Assembly: GCA_021396245.1 (NCBI GenBank)
Contig: WNYE01000057.1
Span: 219,122-283,121, forward strand
Length of the DNA: 64,000 nucleotides
DNA from: Sporothrix humicola
Lineage: Eukaryota; Ascomycota; Sordariomycetes; Ophiostomatales; Ophiostomataceae
Reading direction: 5' to 3'
In this document: positions 21,499-32,000 of the stretch, piece by piece
Numbering within the stretch: the first letter of the stretch is position 1
How the letters are laid out: each line of letters opens with the position of its first letter
Program-made: the position numbers and the translations under genes
The notes under the pieces: model-generated
What the model was told of the DNA's origin: nothing
The model's database searches: none
Seen by the model: only the letters and a program-made list of their open reading frames with translations

Positions 21499-23235
21499 AT
21501 GGCTCCGATCTCTGTCCCGATTGCGTCCCGGCTGCCGTCGTCGCTGCGCATTGCCCCGACCAATGCAGCCGTGACGCGCGTGCTGAGCCGCCTGTCGCGG
21601 TCGGCGTTGCTGTCGTTGGCGCTCGATTGGCTCGACGAAGGCAACCAAAGTCTGACTGCGCCCTATTTACGACCCGATGACCCCGACAACGACGACGATG
21701 ATGAAGAAGACGGCGACTTTTACCCACCAGCAGCCTCGCTTGAGGCCCTGCAAGAACACTATGTCGGCCTGCAGACGCGCAAGGGCTCGAAACGCGAGGT
21801 GCTCGATCGCATCCTCGAGGGCGACTGGCGGCACGGCCTGAGTTTATATCAGCTGGCGATGGCCGATTTGCAGCATCTGTACGACCACCCGACGAGTCAA
21901 AAGTGGACGGCCTTTCAGATTGTGCCGTTGACGGCCAAGATGGACGAGGATGGGGACAACAGCACGGCGACAACGGCCGTCGACAAGGAGTCGCTTGTTG
22001 TGCCGCGATTTCATCCGTCGTCGTTTTTGCGCAACTTGCAGGCCCAGATCCTGCCGGATATCAAAGTACACTACAATTTTGACCGACACAAGACGCTGCC
22101 TCTCTTGATTCTTCGCATATTCATCCTCGACTCGCCCTACAACACATCTTTGGCCGCCGCCGCCCCGCCACAGTCAACAAGCAATGCCGACCAGCAGACA
22201 GGCCGTCTAGCGACTGTCGAGTCCTCCCGCACCGTCTACATTGCCTTTCCCGACGCATCGCCATTCATCTACTTGTCCAGTGCGTCGTCGTCGACTGGCG
22301 AGAAGGCTCCCGGAAGCACGGGTGCCGCTGACGGAGGAGCGAGCGGTGCTGCCTCGTTGCGCAGTCTTGTCGTTGAAGCGATCCCCAAAGCTTTGTCGCA
22401 GCCCCGCGAGCGCTATGCTCTAAAACCCACCAATATGGCCACCCGCAACCTGACGGAGCTCTTGCAGAAGCGTGGTGCCGGGCGCACGAACACGGCCGGC
22501 GGTGGCTGGGGCATCTATGCCGACGAGAAGACGACGATTGAGTCGCCGCTGAGCACGACACTGCCTGATTCGATCGCGTCACGGTTGGAGGGGAAGAGGG
22601 ATGGCGACAAGAGAGGTCGTAGCACAACAAGGGACGGAAGCAAGAAGCGGCTATTGTCGCCCGCTACACGGCGCAACCTTAAGGAGGCAAAGCGACGAAA
22701 ACAGGTGGCAGCAGCACGGTTTGGTCTGTCGGCCAAGATGGGCGACGGATGTGGAGTTGAGCGTGTCGATATCGTCATGCAAGATCCCTTTCCCGGCGGA
22801 CGGCGGTTTGACGGATTAGACGAGGCACCAGAAGGCGAGGCGATGGATGTGGACTCTGCCGCCCAGCCATCCTCAAATAATCGCAGAAAGTCCAAGGGTG
22901 GACGACGCAGCCAAATCGATGCGGCTTTGGCACGCGACGAGGAAGAAGCAGAAGAAGAAGAGGCCAGGGCGCGCGACGAGGCAAGACAAGCAGCCGGAGC
23001 GGACGATAATGAAGAAGGGGAGGCTGAAGGAGACGAGGACGAGTCGACATGGCGTCCACGCGTCGCCTTTACTTTCCACGGCCCACATGTCTTTGCTGGA
23101 ATTCGGCAACTGGTCGAAGCAGGCGTCATTGACGGCGAGAAAATGCCAGGTTGGATGACGGGCGAGGAGGGTGTCACAGTCGGCGCGGTACGCCATGGTC
23201 GGATAAGGGGACACAAGGGGTCCGGCATGCCATAA
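21499..23235 (+). CDS. CHL4: CHL4/CENP-N (Mis15) inner-kinetochore protein
   Basis: A single-exon gene of 578 residues starting at an ATG in good context. The N-terminus reads VTRVLSRLSRSALLSLALDWLDE, the helical opening typical of the Chl4/CENP-N family. It is followed by KREVLDRILEGDWRHGLSLYQLAMADLQHL and, near residues 170-210, LPDIKVHYNFDRHKTLPLLILRIFI. The body contains the family's beta-rich region (RTVYIAFPDASPFIYL; ERYALKPTNMATRNL). Residues about 360-420 are Lys/Arg-rich (possible nuclear localisation). About 460-515 is a very acidic Glu/Ala run. The end (PRVAFTFHGPHVFAGIRQLVEAG) is the conserved C-terminal motif. In the family, Chl4/CENP-N pairs with Iml3/CENP-L in the constitutive centromere-associated network and contacts Cse4/CENP-A chromatin. 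It converges on the TatD gene with a 242-bp gap. Confidence 0.88.
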   Translation: MAPISVPIASRLPSSLRIAPTNAAVTRVLSRLSRSALLSLALDWLDEGNQSLTAPYLRPDDPDNDDDDEEDGDFYPPAASLEALQEHYVGLQTRKGSKREVLDRILEGDWRHGLSLYQLAMADLQHLYDHPTSQKWTAFQIVPLTAKMDEDGDNSTATTAVDKESLVVPRFHPSSFLRNLQAQILPDIKVHYNFDRHKTLPLLILRIFILDSPYNTSLAAAAPPQSTSNADQQTGRLATVESSRTVYIAFPDASPFIYLSSASSSTGEKAPGSTGAADGGASGAASLRSLVVEAIPKALSQPRERYALKPTNMATRNLTELLQKRGAGRTNTAGGGWGIYADEKTTIESPLSTTLPDSIASRLEGKRDGDKRGRSTTRDGSKKRLLSPATRRNLKEAKRRKQVAAARFGLSAKMGDGCGVERVDIVMQDPFPGGRRFDGLDEAPEGEAMDVDSAAQPSSNNRRKSKGGRRSQIDAALARDEEEAEEEEARARDEARQAAGADDNEEGEAEGDEDESTWRPRVAFTFHGPHVFAGIRQLVEAGVIDGEKMPGWMTGEEGVTVGAVRHGRIRGHKGSGMP

Positions 23236-23477
23236 AAAGGAGATGGTATCGGAAGGACAAAATAGTTGCTTTATCTGGCGTTCAGGTTCATGGCGGAGAT
23301 ACTCACTTTCAGCATTGGTTAAGCGTGATTTAGGTAGTAATATGATCATCTGTATGTCGTTGAAAATATGCAAAATTATATATCTAGAGTATGAATGAGT
23401 ATATGTACCGGTCTACGCCTGTATGTCTCATGCAGCCTTCTATATTCTAAAACGCCATGCTTTATTCCGTACTCAAT

Positions 23478-24961
23478 CTACTCCGTGCCAAACACCTTGA
23501 CAGTGTTGGCCCAGGCGGCCTCACACACCTCCTCGACGGACACGCCCTTGATGGCGGCCACGATCGTGGCGATGCGCTCAATGGTGCAAGGCTCGTTGCG
23601 ACCCTTGACCATGGCGCCCTCTTCCCACTTCTCCTTCTTCACCACCTTGAACCGGTCGGGCACGACGGGCTCCTTCTTCTTATTCCCGTTATTCGTGTTG
23701 TTATTCTGCTTCTTCTGCCGAGGCGGGCGCGGACCCCGGCCATTTACGGCAGCAGGGTCAGCCGTACCATCTGCAGCAGCAGCAGCGGCGGCCGCGGCAG
23801 CCGCCTCCCGTGCGGCATCCTCCGCAGCCTTTTCAGCGGCTTTCCGTGCCTCCTCGGCCTCCTGGGCCTTGGCCCGTTCGGCTTCCGCCACCTTGACCAG
23901 GTACTTCCAGCCCTCGTGGGTTGGGCGCACCTCGCACCAGGGGCCGTCCGTCTCCAACATCAGACGGTCCAGACGGATCGACCGCACCACATCGCAGTTC
24001 TCGACTGTCTTGAGACTGCACCCGTTGACGCCCAGGTACAGCCCCAAGTCCATCATCTCCTGGGCCTCCTCAATGGTGCCCGTGAAGCTGTGGACAACGC
24101 CGCCGCGTGGAAGCTTCTCGAGCTTCGGTCCGAACTGGTCTTTGAGCAGACGCAGGAAGTCGGCGTGGGCGGCGCGCGAGTGCAAAAACAGCGGCAGCGG
24201 CCGTCCCGCAGCGGCGAGGTCGGCGACGAGGGCCAGCTGCGCGGCAAACGAGTGCCGCTGCGTGCTGGCCGAGCAAAAGTGCAACCGGTCATAATCAAGG
24301 CCCATCTCGCCGAGTGCTACCAACGCATTGGCAGGCTGGGCGGTCGTCACAAGCTTGCGTAGCTCCGCAATGAGCTGCGCAGACTTGGTCAAGTCCACAT
24401 CGCTGTCTTCGGCGTGGGGCTTGGTCGGGTCGGGGCCGCACGCGGGCGTGTGGTCCTCAGCGTCGTCTTCGGGGTCGGCCTCGTGGTGGCGAGTATGTTT
24501 CCGCTCGAAGATGGCGCTGCTGCAGGGGTGGATGCCTGCAGTCGTAAAAACAGTGTTGGCTGTATTGTTAGTGATGCTGTCAAGCAAGTATACTTGAGAG
24601 AAAACGCATACGAAACTGCTTGGCGAGCTTCAAGGCCTCGCGGGAACTCTTGAAGCTGGAGCCGGTAACGATCAATCTTGAGCAGCCGACATCGTGAGAT
24701 CTCTTGACAATGCCAACAAGGTCGTCAGGATGCCGCTGCTTGCCGTGGTAGCGGCCGCGGAAGATGGGGTCTGCAAGATTGATGCCGATCTGGGCTGTCA
24801 GTCTTCAAGTCTCATGAAACATAAATAATATCAATTAAATGTCTACGTCTGTTCACACTCACATCAATATATCGGGGTCTGTAGTCCGAGCCGGACGGAA
24901 CGCCGTCGGACGAGGCTGTGGGCAGGGCTGGCTCAGAGGCCGAGATCGCTGCCGAGGACAT
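23478..24961 (-). CDS. TatD-family metal-dependent deoxyribonuclease (TATDN1-type)
   Basis: Three exons, complement(23478..24559, 24612..24789, 24863..24961), encode 452 residues. The start is the ATG at 24961, and the joins read PRYID-IGINLADPIFRGRYHGKQRHPDDL and AKQF-PNTVFTTAGIHPC. IGINLADPIF replaces the HxH of bacterial TatD, as in eukaryotic TATDN1. Other metal-site motifs are the Glu of LGEMGLDYDR, the His of FLHSR, the His of VHSFTG and the Asp of ETDGPWCEVRPTH. The enzyme is a TIM-barrel amidohydrolase-like 3'-5' exonuclease/endonuclease linked in yeast and metazoa to DNA degradation. Residues about 317-392, between the last metal motif and the C-terminal helix, are a low-complexity insertion (Ala run, then Lys/Asn-rich). 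A second, acidic loop lies at about 113-136. It shares a 1.29-kb divergent promoter with RNR1. Confidence 0.9.
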
Positions 24962-26252
24962 TAGGGCGGTTGTTGCTGGGACAGGGCCCGTGACGTGTGT
25001 GTGTGTTGTTTTGTGTATTCTCAAGTGATTTGTATGAATGCTGCTGTGTCTTGATGAGCTGGGCCGGGTGGGGCGCGTCCAAGTGGGAACCAATCTCGCT
25101 GTAAACGTAAACGTAAAACCCTTGGCCAGGGATGTCATCTGGGGGGCGCTTGGACTCGTAAGAAATGCAGTGTTTGTCCGTGTTCGGAGGAACGCGTGAA
25201 TGTGAATCTTGACTTGCTGAAACTACGAGAATCCAGCAGAGAAAGAGGTTCCTTCTTTGTTGATTAAATATGCCGTGAACGACCACTGTAACGTGTCTGT
25301 GTTCCAGTGTGTTTCTCTGTGTGCCTTGCGCTGTTCAGTGAGTCACGGAGCGGTGTTGATCCTGATGCTGAGGTTGGCTGGGGTTTTGCGGTGAATGAGA
25401 ATGAGGCCGTCCAGCGGGACGAGTCACAGCCCGTTTTGTGGGTGGTTTTTACACCTTTGATTCTTGCCGATTCGGGAAAGTGAATTTGCTGCCTGGCGGC
25501 CTTGCGTTCCAGGAATCAATTGACATCCAAGAACGTCCTTGCGAGTCGTGCGCGTTGTCTCGGAATCCGGAGGGATTGTGGGCGGCTGGATTGTCAGGCG
25601 TAAAGTGTGTGCAGGCCTTGATTATGGAGCAGGAGGGGACGTCGTTTGGTGGCCCGCGGTGAACGCGTTGTTGTCGCGTCGTGGTGGAGGGGCGACTTTG
25701 CGAATTGGGACTGAGCAGGGTGAGGGCAAGTGCGACCGACTGGACGCCAGGGGTTGCAGAGGCCGATTGGCAGGCGCCGGGCTGCCCCTGGCGAGCCTTG
25801 CTCACCTAGATTTGACCTGGCAAGGGCGACTGTCCAGCTTACTTAATCCGATTGATCCTGCCTGCACTTTACCACTCAGAGGGTCTTTGTTTTTCTCGCG
25901 CCACCCAGGGTCCACTTTTCCAGAACGACGCGTTAAGCCCGTCTCCTACCGCGTAGCGCATTTAAAGTGGCCGTCGCGGTACACGACTTTTTTTCTGCAT
26001 CTGCCCTTTGCTCCTCCTCCTCTCTTCCTCTCCTCTTCACTCCAGGCTCAACCATCACCACAAGCAATATCATTCTACGCGTCTCTTTTGCTTCATCCCA
26101 TTGATCATTGCCTGCTGCAGATTGTTTCTGCATCTGCCCGCCTGTCTGTCTTTTTAGCACAGGCTTTTGGAACGACCTCGTCGTCGTTTCATCTCATCTT
26201 GTTTCTTTTTCTCCTACCCTGTAAAGGGCATCACACATACACACAACACGCG
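24962..26252. promoter_or_regulatory. TatD/RNR1 divergent promoter with four MCB sites
   Basis: ACGCGT, the MluI cell-cycle box, occurs at 25192-25197, 25663-25668, 25928-25933 and 26077-26082. These are 1061, 590, 325 and 176 bp before the RNR1 start. By chance about 0.3 would be expected in 1.29 kb, and the window as a whole has only about a dozen. In budding and fission yeast MBF acts through such sites on ribonucleotide reductase genes. The final 270 bp (25980-26250) are CT-rich on the plus strand, a typical fungal core promoter/leader. Confidence 0.6.
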
Positions 26253-29082
26253 ATGTTTGTTCGCAAGCGTGGTAAGTCTCTTGTCTATGGAACAGCCTGC
26301 CATCCGGCCCTCTCTCGCTATCTCTTCACCCACTAATTCCACTCCAGATGGCCGCCAGGAGCGCGTCCAGTTCGACAAGATCACGGCCCGCGTCTCGCGG
26401 CTGTGTTACGGCCTGGACATGGACCACGTCGACCCCGTGGCCATTACCCAGAAGGTCATCTCGGGTGTCTACGGCGGCGTCACCACCGTGCAGCTGGACG
26501 ATCTGGCCGCCGAGACTGCCGCCTACATGACCGTCACCCATCCCGACTATGCCGTGCTGGCCGCGCGCATTGCCGTGTCCAACCTCCACAAGCAGACCAA
26601 GAAGCAGTGGTCGACGGTCATCAGCGATCTGTACCACTACGTCAACCCCCGCAACCGCCGTGCGTCGCCCATGATCGACAGAGAAACGTACGAGTGCGTC
26701 ATGCGCCACAAGGAGGACTTTGACTCGGCCATTGTCTACGACCGCGACTTCAACTACCAGTACTTTGGCTTCAAGACCCTCGAGCGTTCCTATCTGCTCA
26801 AGCTTGACGGCAAGATCGTCGAGCGTCCCCAGCACATGATCATGCGTGTCGCTGTCGGCATCTGGGGCGACAACATTGAGCGTGTCATTGAGACCTACAA
26901 CTACATGTCCAACAAGTTCTTCACCCACGCCTCGCCCACGCTCTTCAACGCCGGCACCCCCCAGGCCCAGCTGTCCTCGTGCTTCCTCGTCGACATCAAG
27001 GACGACAGCATTGAGGGCATCTACGACACGCTCAAGACGTGCGCCATGATTTCCAAGACGGCCGGCGGTATCGGCCTCAACGTCCACCGCATCCGCGCGA
27101 CAGGCTCGTACATTGCCGGCACCAACGGCACGTCCAACGGCATCATCCCCATGCTGCGTGTGTTCAATAACACTGCTCGCTACGTTGACCAGGGTGGCAA
27201 CAAGCGTCCTGGTGCCTTCTGTATCTACCTCGAGCCGTGGCACGCCGACGTCTTCGAGTTCCTCGATCTGCGCAAGAACCACGGCAAGGAGGAGGTCCGC
27301 GCCCGCGATCTGTTCCTGGCCCTGTGGATTCCTGATCTGTTCATGAAGCGTGTCGAGAAGAACGGCGAGTGGACGCTCATGTGCCCCAACGAGTGCCCTG
27401 GCCTGGCTGACTGCTACGGCGACGAGTTCGAGGCTCTGTACGAGAAGTACGAGAAGGAGGGCCGCGGCATCAAGACCGTCAAGGCCCAGAAGCTGTGGTA
27501 TGCCATCCTCGAGGCCCAGACCGAGACCGGCAACCCCTTCATGCTGTACAAGGACCACTGCAACCGCAAGAGCAACCAGAAGAACCTGGGCACCATCCGC
27601 AGCTCCAACCTGTGCACGGAGATTGTCGAGTACTCGGCCCCTGACGAGGTCGCCGTCTGCAACCTGGCGTCGCTGGCTCTGCCGTCGTTTGTCGACTACA
27701 CCAACGAGGTCTACGACTTCAAGAAGCTGCACGAGGTCACCCAGGTTGTTGTCCGCAACCTGAACCGCATCATCGACGTCAACTTCTACCCCGTGCCCGA
27801 GGCCAAGAACAGCAACATGCGCCACCGCCCCATTGGTGTCGGTGTTCAGGGTTTGGCTGATGCCTTCCTGGCTCTGCGCATGCCCTTTGAGTCGCCCGAG
27901 GCCCGCGAGCTCAACAAGCAGATCTTCGAGACCATCTACCACGCCGCCCTGACTGCGTCGTCGGACCTGGCTGAGATCGAGGGCACCTACTCGTCGTACG
28001 AGGGCAGCCCCGTGTCGCAGGGCATCCTGCAGTTCGACATGTGGGATGTCAAGCCGTCTGGTCTCTGGGACTGGGACGCCCTCCGTCTCAAAATCAAGGA
28101 GCACGGTATCCGCAACAGTCTGCTGATGGCTCCTATGCCCACGGCGTCGACCTCGCAGATTCTGGGCAACAACGAGTGCTTCGAGCCCTACACGTCCAAC
28201 ATCTACCAGCGCCGTGTGCTGGCCGGCGAGTTCCAGGTCGTGAACCCGTGGCTGCTCAAGGACCTGGTCGACATGGGCCTGTGGTCGGACAACATGAAGA
28301 ACCGCATCATTGCCGAGGGCGGTTCGATCCAGAACATCCCCAACATCCCTGCCGAGACCAAGGCTCTGTACAAGACCGTGTGGGAGATCTCGCAGCGCAC
28401 GATTGTGCAGATGGCCGCCGACCGTGGTGCGTTTATCGACCAGTCGCAGTCGCTCAACATTCACATGCGTGAGCCGACCATGGGCAAGATCACCAGCATG
28501 CACTTCACTGGCTGGAAGCTGGGTCTCAAGACGGGCATGTACTACCTGCGCACGCAGGCTGCTGCCCAGCCCATCCAGTTCACTGTTGACCAGGAGGCGC
28601 TCCGCGTCGCCGACACCAACACGAACCGCACGGCCCTGGCGCCCAAGAAGCGTGCCCCGCCCAGCGGCACCTACCCGACGTCCCTGACGGGCGTGCCCCA
28701 GCACACCTACAGCAACGGCAGCGGTGCCAGCGCTAAGAACATTGCCCCTGCCGTGTCTGGTGTTGCTAACGGCATCCCGACCCCCAGCACGACGCCGCCG
28801 CCTGCTGCTGCTGCGGCTGCTCCCCGCGTGGCTGCCTCTCCCTCGAAGCCCGTGCCCTTCAAGGCCGACGTCGAGGAGGGCGAGTCGCCCAAGGCTCTGC
28901 CCACGGAGCCTGCCGGCAAGCCCAAGATTGAGGAGCTGGCCGACCCCGCGCTCAACGGCAAGAAGTCGCAGAGCGAGGATGGTGACGAGGAGAGCGGTGA
29001 GCGTGAGCACGACATCTACGCCGATGCCGTGCTTGCCTGCAGCATCGAGAACCCTGAGGCCTGCATCATGTGCAGCGGTTAG
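26253..29082 (+). CDS. RNR1: Ribonucleoside-diphosphate reductase large subunit (class Ia)
   Basis: Two exons, join(26253..26271, 26348..29082), encode 917 residues. The intron after six codons restores the conserved start MFVRKRDGRQERV. Residues 1-~90 are the ATP-cone for activity control. The catalytic barrel has the redox pair Cys218 (LSSCFLVD) and Cys444 (VAVCNLA). It also has the thiyl-radical Cys429 with neighbours in NLCTEIVEYS, plus tyrosines in the expected radical path near the end of the barrel. After about residue 755 comes a divergent Pro/Ala/Ser/Lys-rich tail. It ends in CIMC (Cys912, Cys915), the swinging-arm pair that re-reduces the active site. The enzyme makes dNDPs from NDPs with the small subunit (not in this window). 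Codon use is very GC3-rich, typical of a highly expressed gene. An 894-codon antisense frame is a composition shadow. Confidence 0.97.
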
Positions 29083-32000
29083 AGTGTTCTCTAGCTCGGT
29101 GGTGCGATGTGTTGATGTTGTATCTTATTGATGTTTATTACGTGTTTTCTGTGGCAACGATTTGTATATTTTTCGGGCTCTGTATTTTTGTTGTCACATT
29201 TCTTATGTTATCATGTTGTTTGCTTCTTGTTTTTCATTTGCTTTATCACTTTGCTTTCCTGCGCTTGTTTGTTTGCTCATGGGTACACTTGATATGAAAG
29301 GGATTATTTTTATCGCCATGCTTTTCGCCTCGGCCTCGCGAGAGGTGGGGGAAGCAGTAATTGGGATCTCGGTCTGGCACCGCTGGACTGGAAAGATGGA
29401 AAGACGGAAATACAAAAGACAGAAAAAAGAAAAGAAACATGTTTCTATGAGCCTTTTTGGTTTGGTTGTTTGATTTTCTGGCATCTTGTATTTTCACAGC
29501 TTCAGACTGCATAATGGACATGTCACTGCCTTTGTTTACTTTGTTTGATTCTCATGATACTGTTCTGTGATCTTGACCCAGACTTTCCTCCCCTCCCCAG
29601 TTCTGTACAAGCGTGCCCTTGTCTACTTGTCTCGTCTCATTGGTATTTTTTGACTTCATTATTCCATTCTATTTTCACGTCGTGATGTTACGTGGCACGA
29701 TGGGATGGATGGACGGGATGTTTTGTTTGGTGTGATCCTCCCTTTTCCCACCAAATGCCGTGCCACGTATAAGAGCCAATGTCTTTTCGTTTCTTGTGCT
29801 TTTCTTTCTTCTCCTATTCATGTTTTTGTTTCGTCTCGCGATTGTTTCGCTCACAAACAACTGCAATTACCGCATAATTGGCCGGTTGTGGCACACACTG
29901 ACACAAAAAGCCGCTTCGCTTCTAGGGAAGCCGCTATTTGTCTATTCAGTCTCTTTGCTTGTGCAACACAAAGACATGATGCTCGTCTCACACGAGAAAG
30001 GGAGAGAAAGAAGAAAGAAGAAAGAAGGAGCTTCGCCCGATGCGAAGAGATCTATCTCATCTTTTCTGCATATTCGATTGGATCGTGATTATCCTGTGTT
30101 TTCACGGCCATGATACAAGAGCTGCACGATTCGGCCCTGCCAATCTTCTCACTAACAATGCAAAGAACCTAAAATAAGATTGAGAAAAAAAAAGACGACG
30201 ATATGGGCTTCAATAATCAAGCTTTCAGGAAAGAAACAACGCGCCTGGAGGCAAGGGGCCAGGGAGAAATGCCGTTTTCCAGCAATCCAGAGAAAACAAG
30301 CTTAACGTCTGGAGATCGATGCAATCGGTTGAAGGGGTCCTCCTCTTGACTGGAATTTTGAGATGAGATCATGGGATATCACGAGAATGAAAAATCAAAA
30401 AGAGGGCAAAATAGATATGGAAAAGGGGTACCGTGAGAAATGGCCGACAAAACTTGGCGAATCTTCTTTGTTTGCCGGATTCCACAGCGGCTCTGACCCG
30501 ATCAAATACCGCGCGGCGTCTCTTTTGACAACGGAAAGGCTGTCCTTGCAGTCCTTTTGACGCCGACGATAAATTGCATTCGACAATCTCATTAGAATTG
30601 TCCGCCGCCGTCGACTTTTAAGTGGTTTCTAGATGTGTCTTTAAGCGTTTAACTCACTTTGAAAGTCTCTTAACAGGGTCCTTAACTGTATTAAAGTGTC
30701 ACTATCGCAATGAACCCGGTAGACCCCAATCCATGTGCCGGAACACAGCGCGGGGTGGGCATTTCTGTCGATGCCAATTTTATTTGCACACAAAATGGAA
30801 AATAGACAGTGAAATGGAGCCGCCAAAACCCAGCAGCCAGGACGCCGTCCGGTTGAAAAAAAAAAAAAAAAAAAGAGGAGAGAAAGGGCGGACGGCTACT
30901 TGAACACTATCGACTCGTGAGACAATGGCGGGGATCAACTTTGACGATGGGGACGAAAAAGGGAGAGGGTGGGAAAAGAATTGAAGGAAAAAGAAAGAAT
31001 GCGACGAAGAAGCAAAGAAAATGCACGAAAATAAAGAGGTGTTAAGGGAGAAGGGGGCCTCGACACTCGCTATTTCTTTTTGCATTTTCTTTTCTTTTTG
31101 CGGCGGTTGAGACACAGTAGATAGAACATGGGAATAGAACCGAAGGGCAATGTGAATGGGAGAAGAGGACGTCAAGACATGCAGAAACCTGGAGGATATT
31201 GCAACTGTGCAACTGCGGCTTGCAGTCTAGGAAATTTTGTTGATGCATAGTACTGATGCACTGCAATGATGCGCCATGGGATTACAAAGAGTGTCTCCAC
31301 GACATGGCAACTGCACCGGGATGACGGCAGTGGGAAACAAGGATCCGACTGGCAGGCTTGCAGATGAGAGCCAGAGAGTGCTGGCTGTCAAAGACATGGC
31401 CAGTGGGACAACATGGAAAGTGGAAGTAGTATCTGCTTGGCGGAAGCGGCTGTCTTGGCCCAGATTTTTTTTCTTTCGATATTTCTCGATCGATGTAAGA
31501 TGACGACGGTCGTGCGCAAAAGAGAGAAAGAGAGCAGGGGTTGGCAGGCGCAACGCCACAGTGGCACGGCGCAAAGGACGAGAAAGGAAAGCGAGCGAGG
31601 TCAAGCACGTTGCAAGTCAAAATGCTCAGTAAAAAGTGGAAGAAAAAGACGTCGAACAGAGGCGTGGACGGGGGCGTGAAGAATGGAGATATCACCAGAT
31701 TCGCGATTTGCTAAAAAGTACCAGACAGACCAAGGCAGTGGCTATGGATCATGGGAAAGAACAAAAGAGCCAGTCGAGGAAAGGAAGGAAACTGTCCGAA
31801 AGCTGGGACAGGGCACAAAGACGACCTGTCGATCGTTCCTGCCAGCGCCACGCTAGCACCAAACACCTCTCCTTCTTCTTGTGGCCTTGTGTTGTCGGTG
31901 GTAGTTCCTGCCCTGCACGGCGCCCTTTGTTCATTCCCCACTTTGTTGAGGGCAGCAGCGATCGACTCTTTTCACCCAAGATGGGAAGCCGCGGCCTTCA

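Noticed and set aside
26167..26271. N-terminal extension of RNR1 starting at a TTG
   Set aside because: The frame passes through the intron only because it lacks a stop. The spliced start MFVRKRDGR matches the family.
26326..29010. An 894-codon open frame antisense to RNR1
   Set aside because: It is the mirror of a strongly GC3-biased gene. It lacks recognisable domains and mirrors RNR1 codon by codon, as expected from codon bias.
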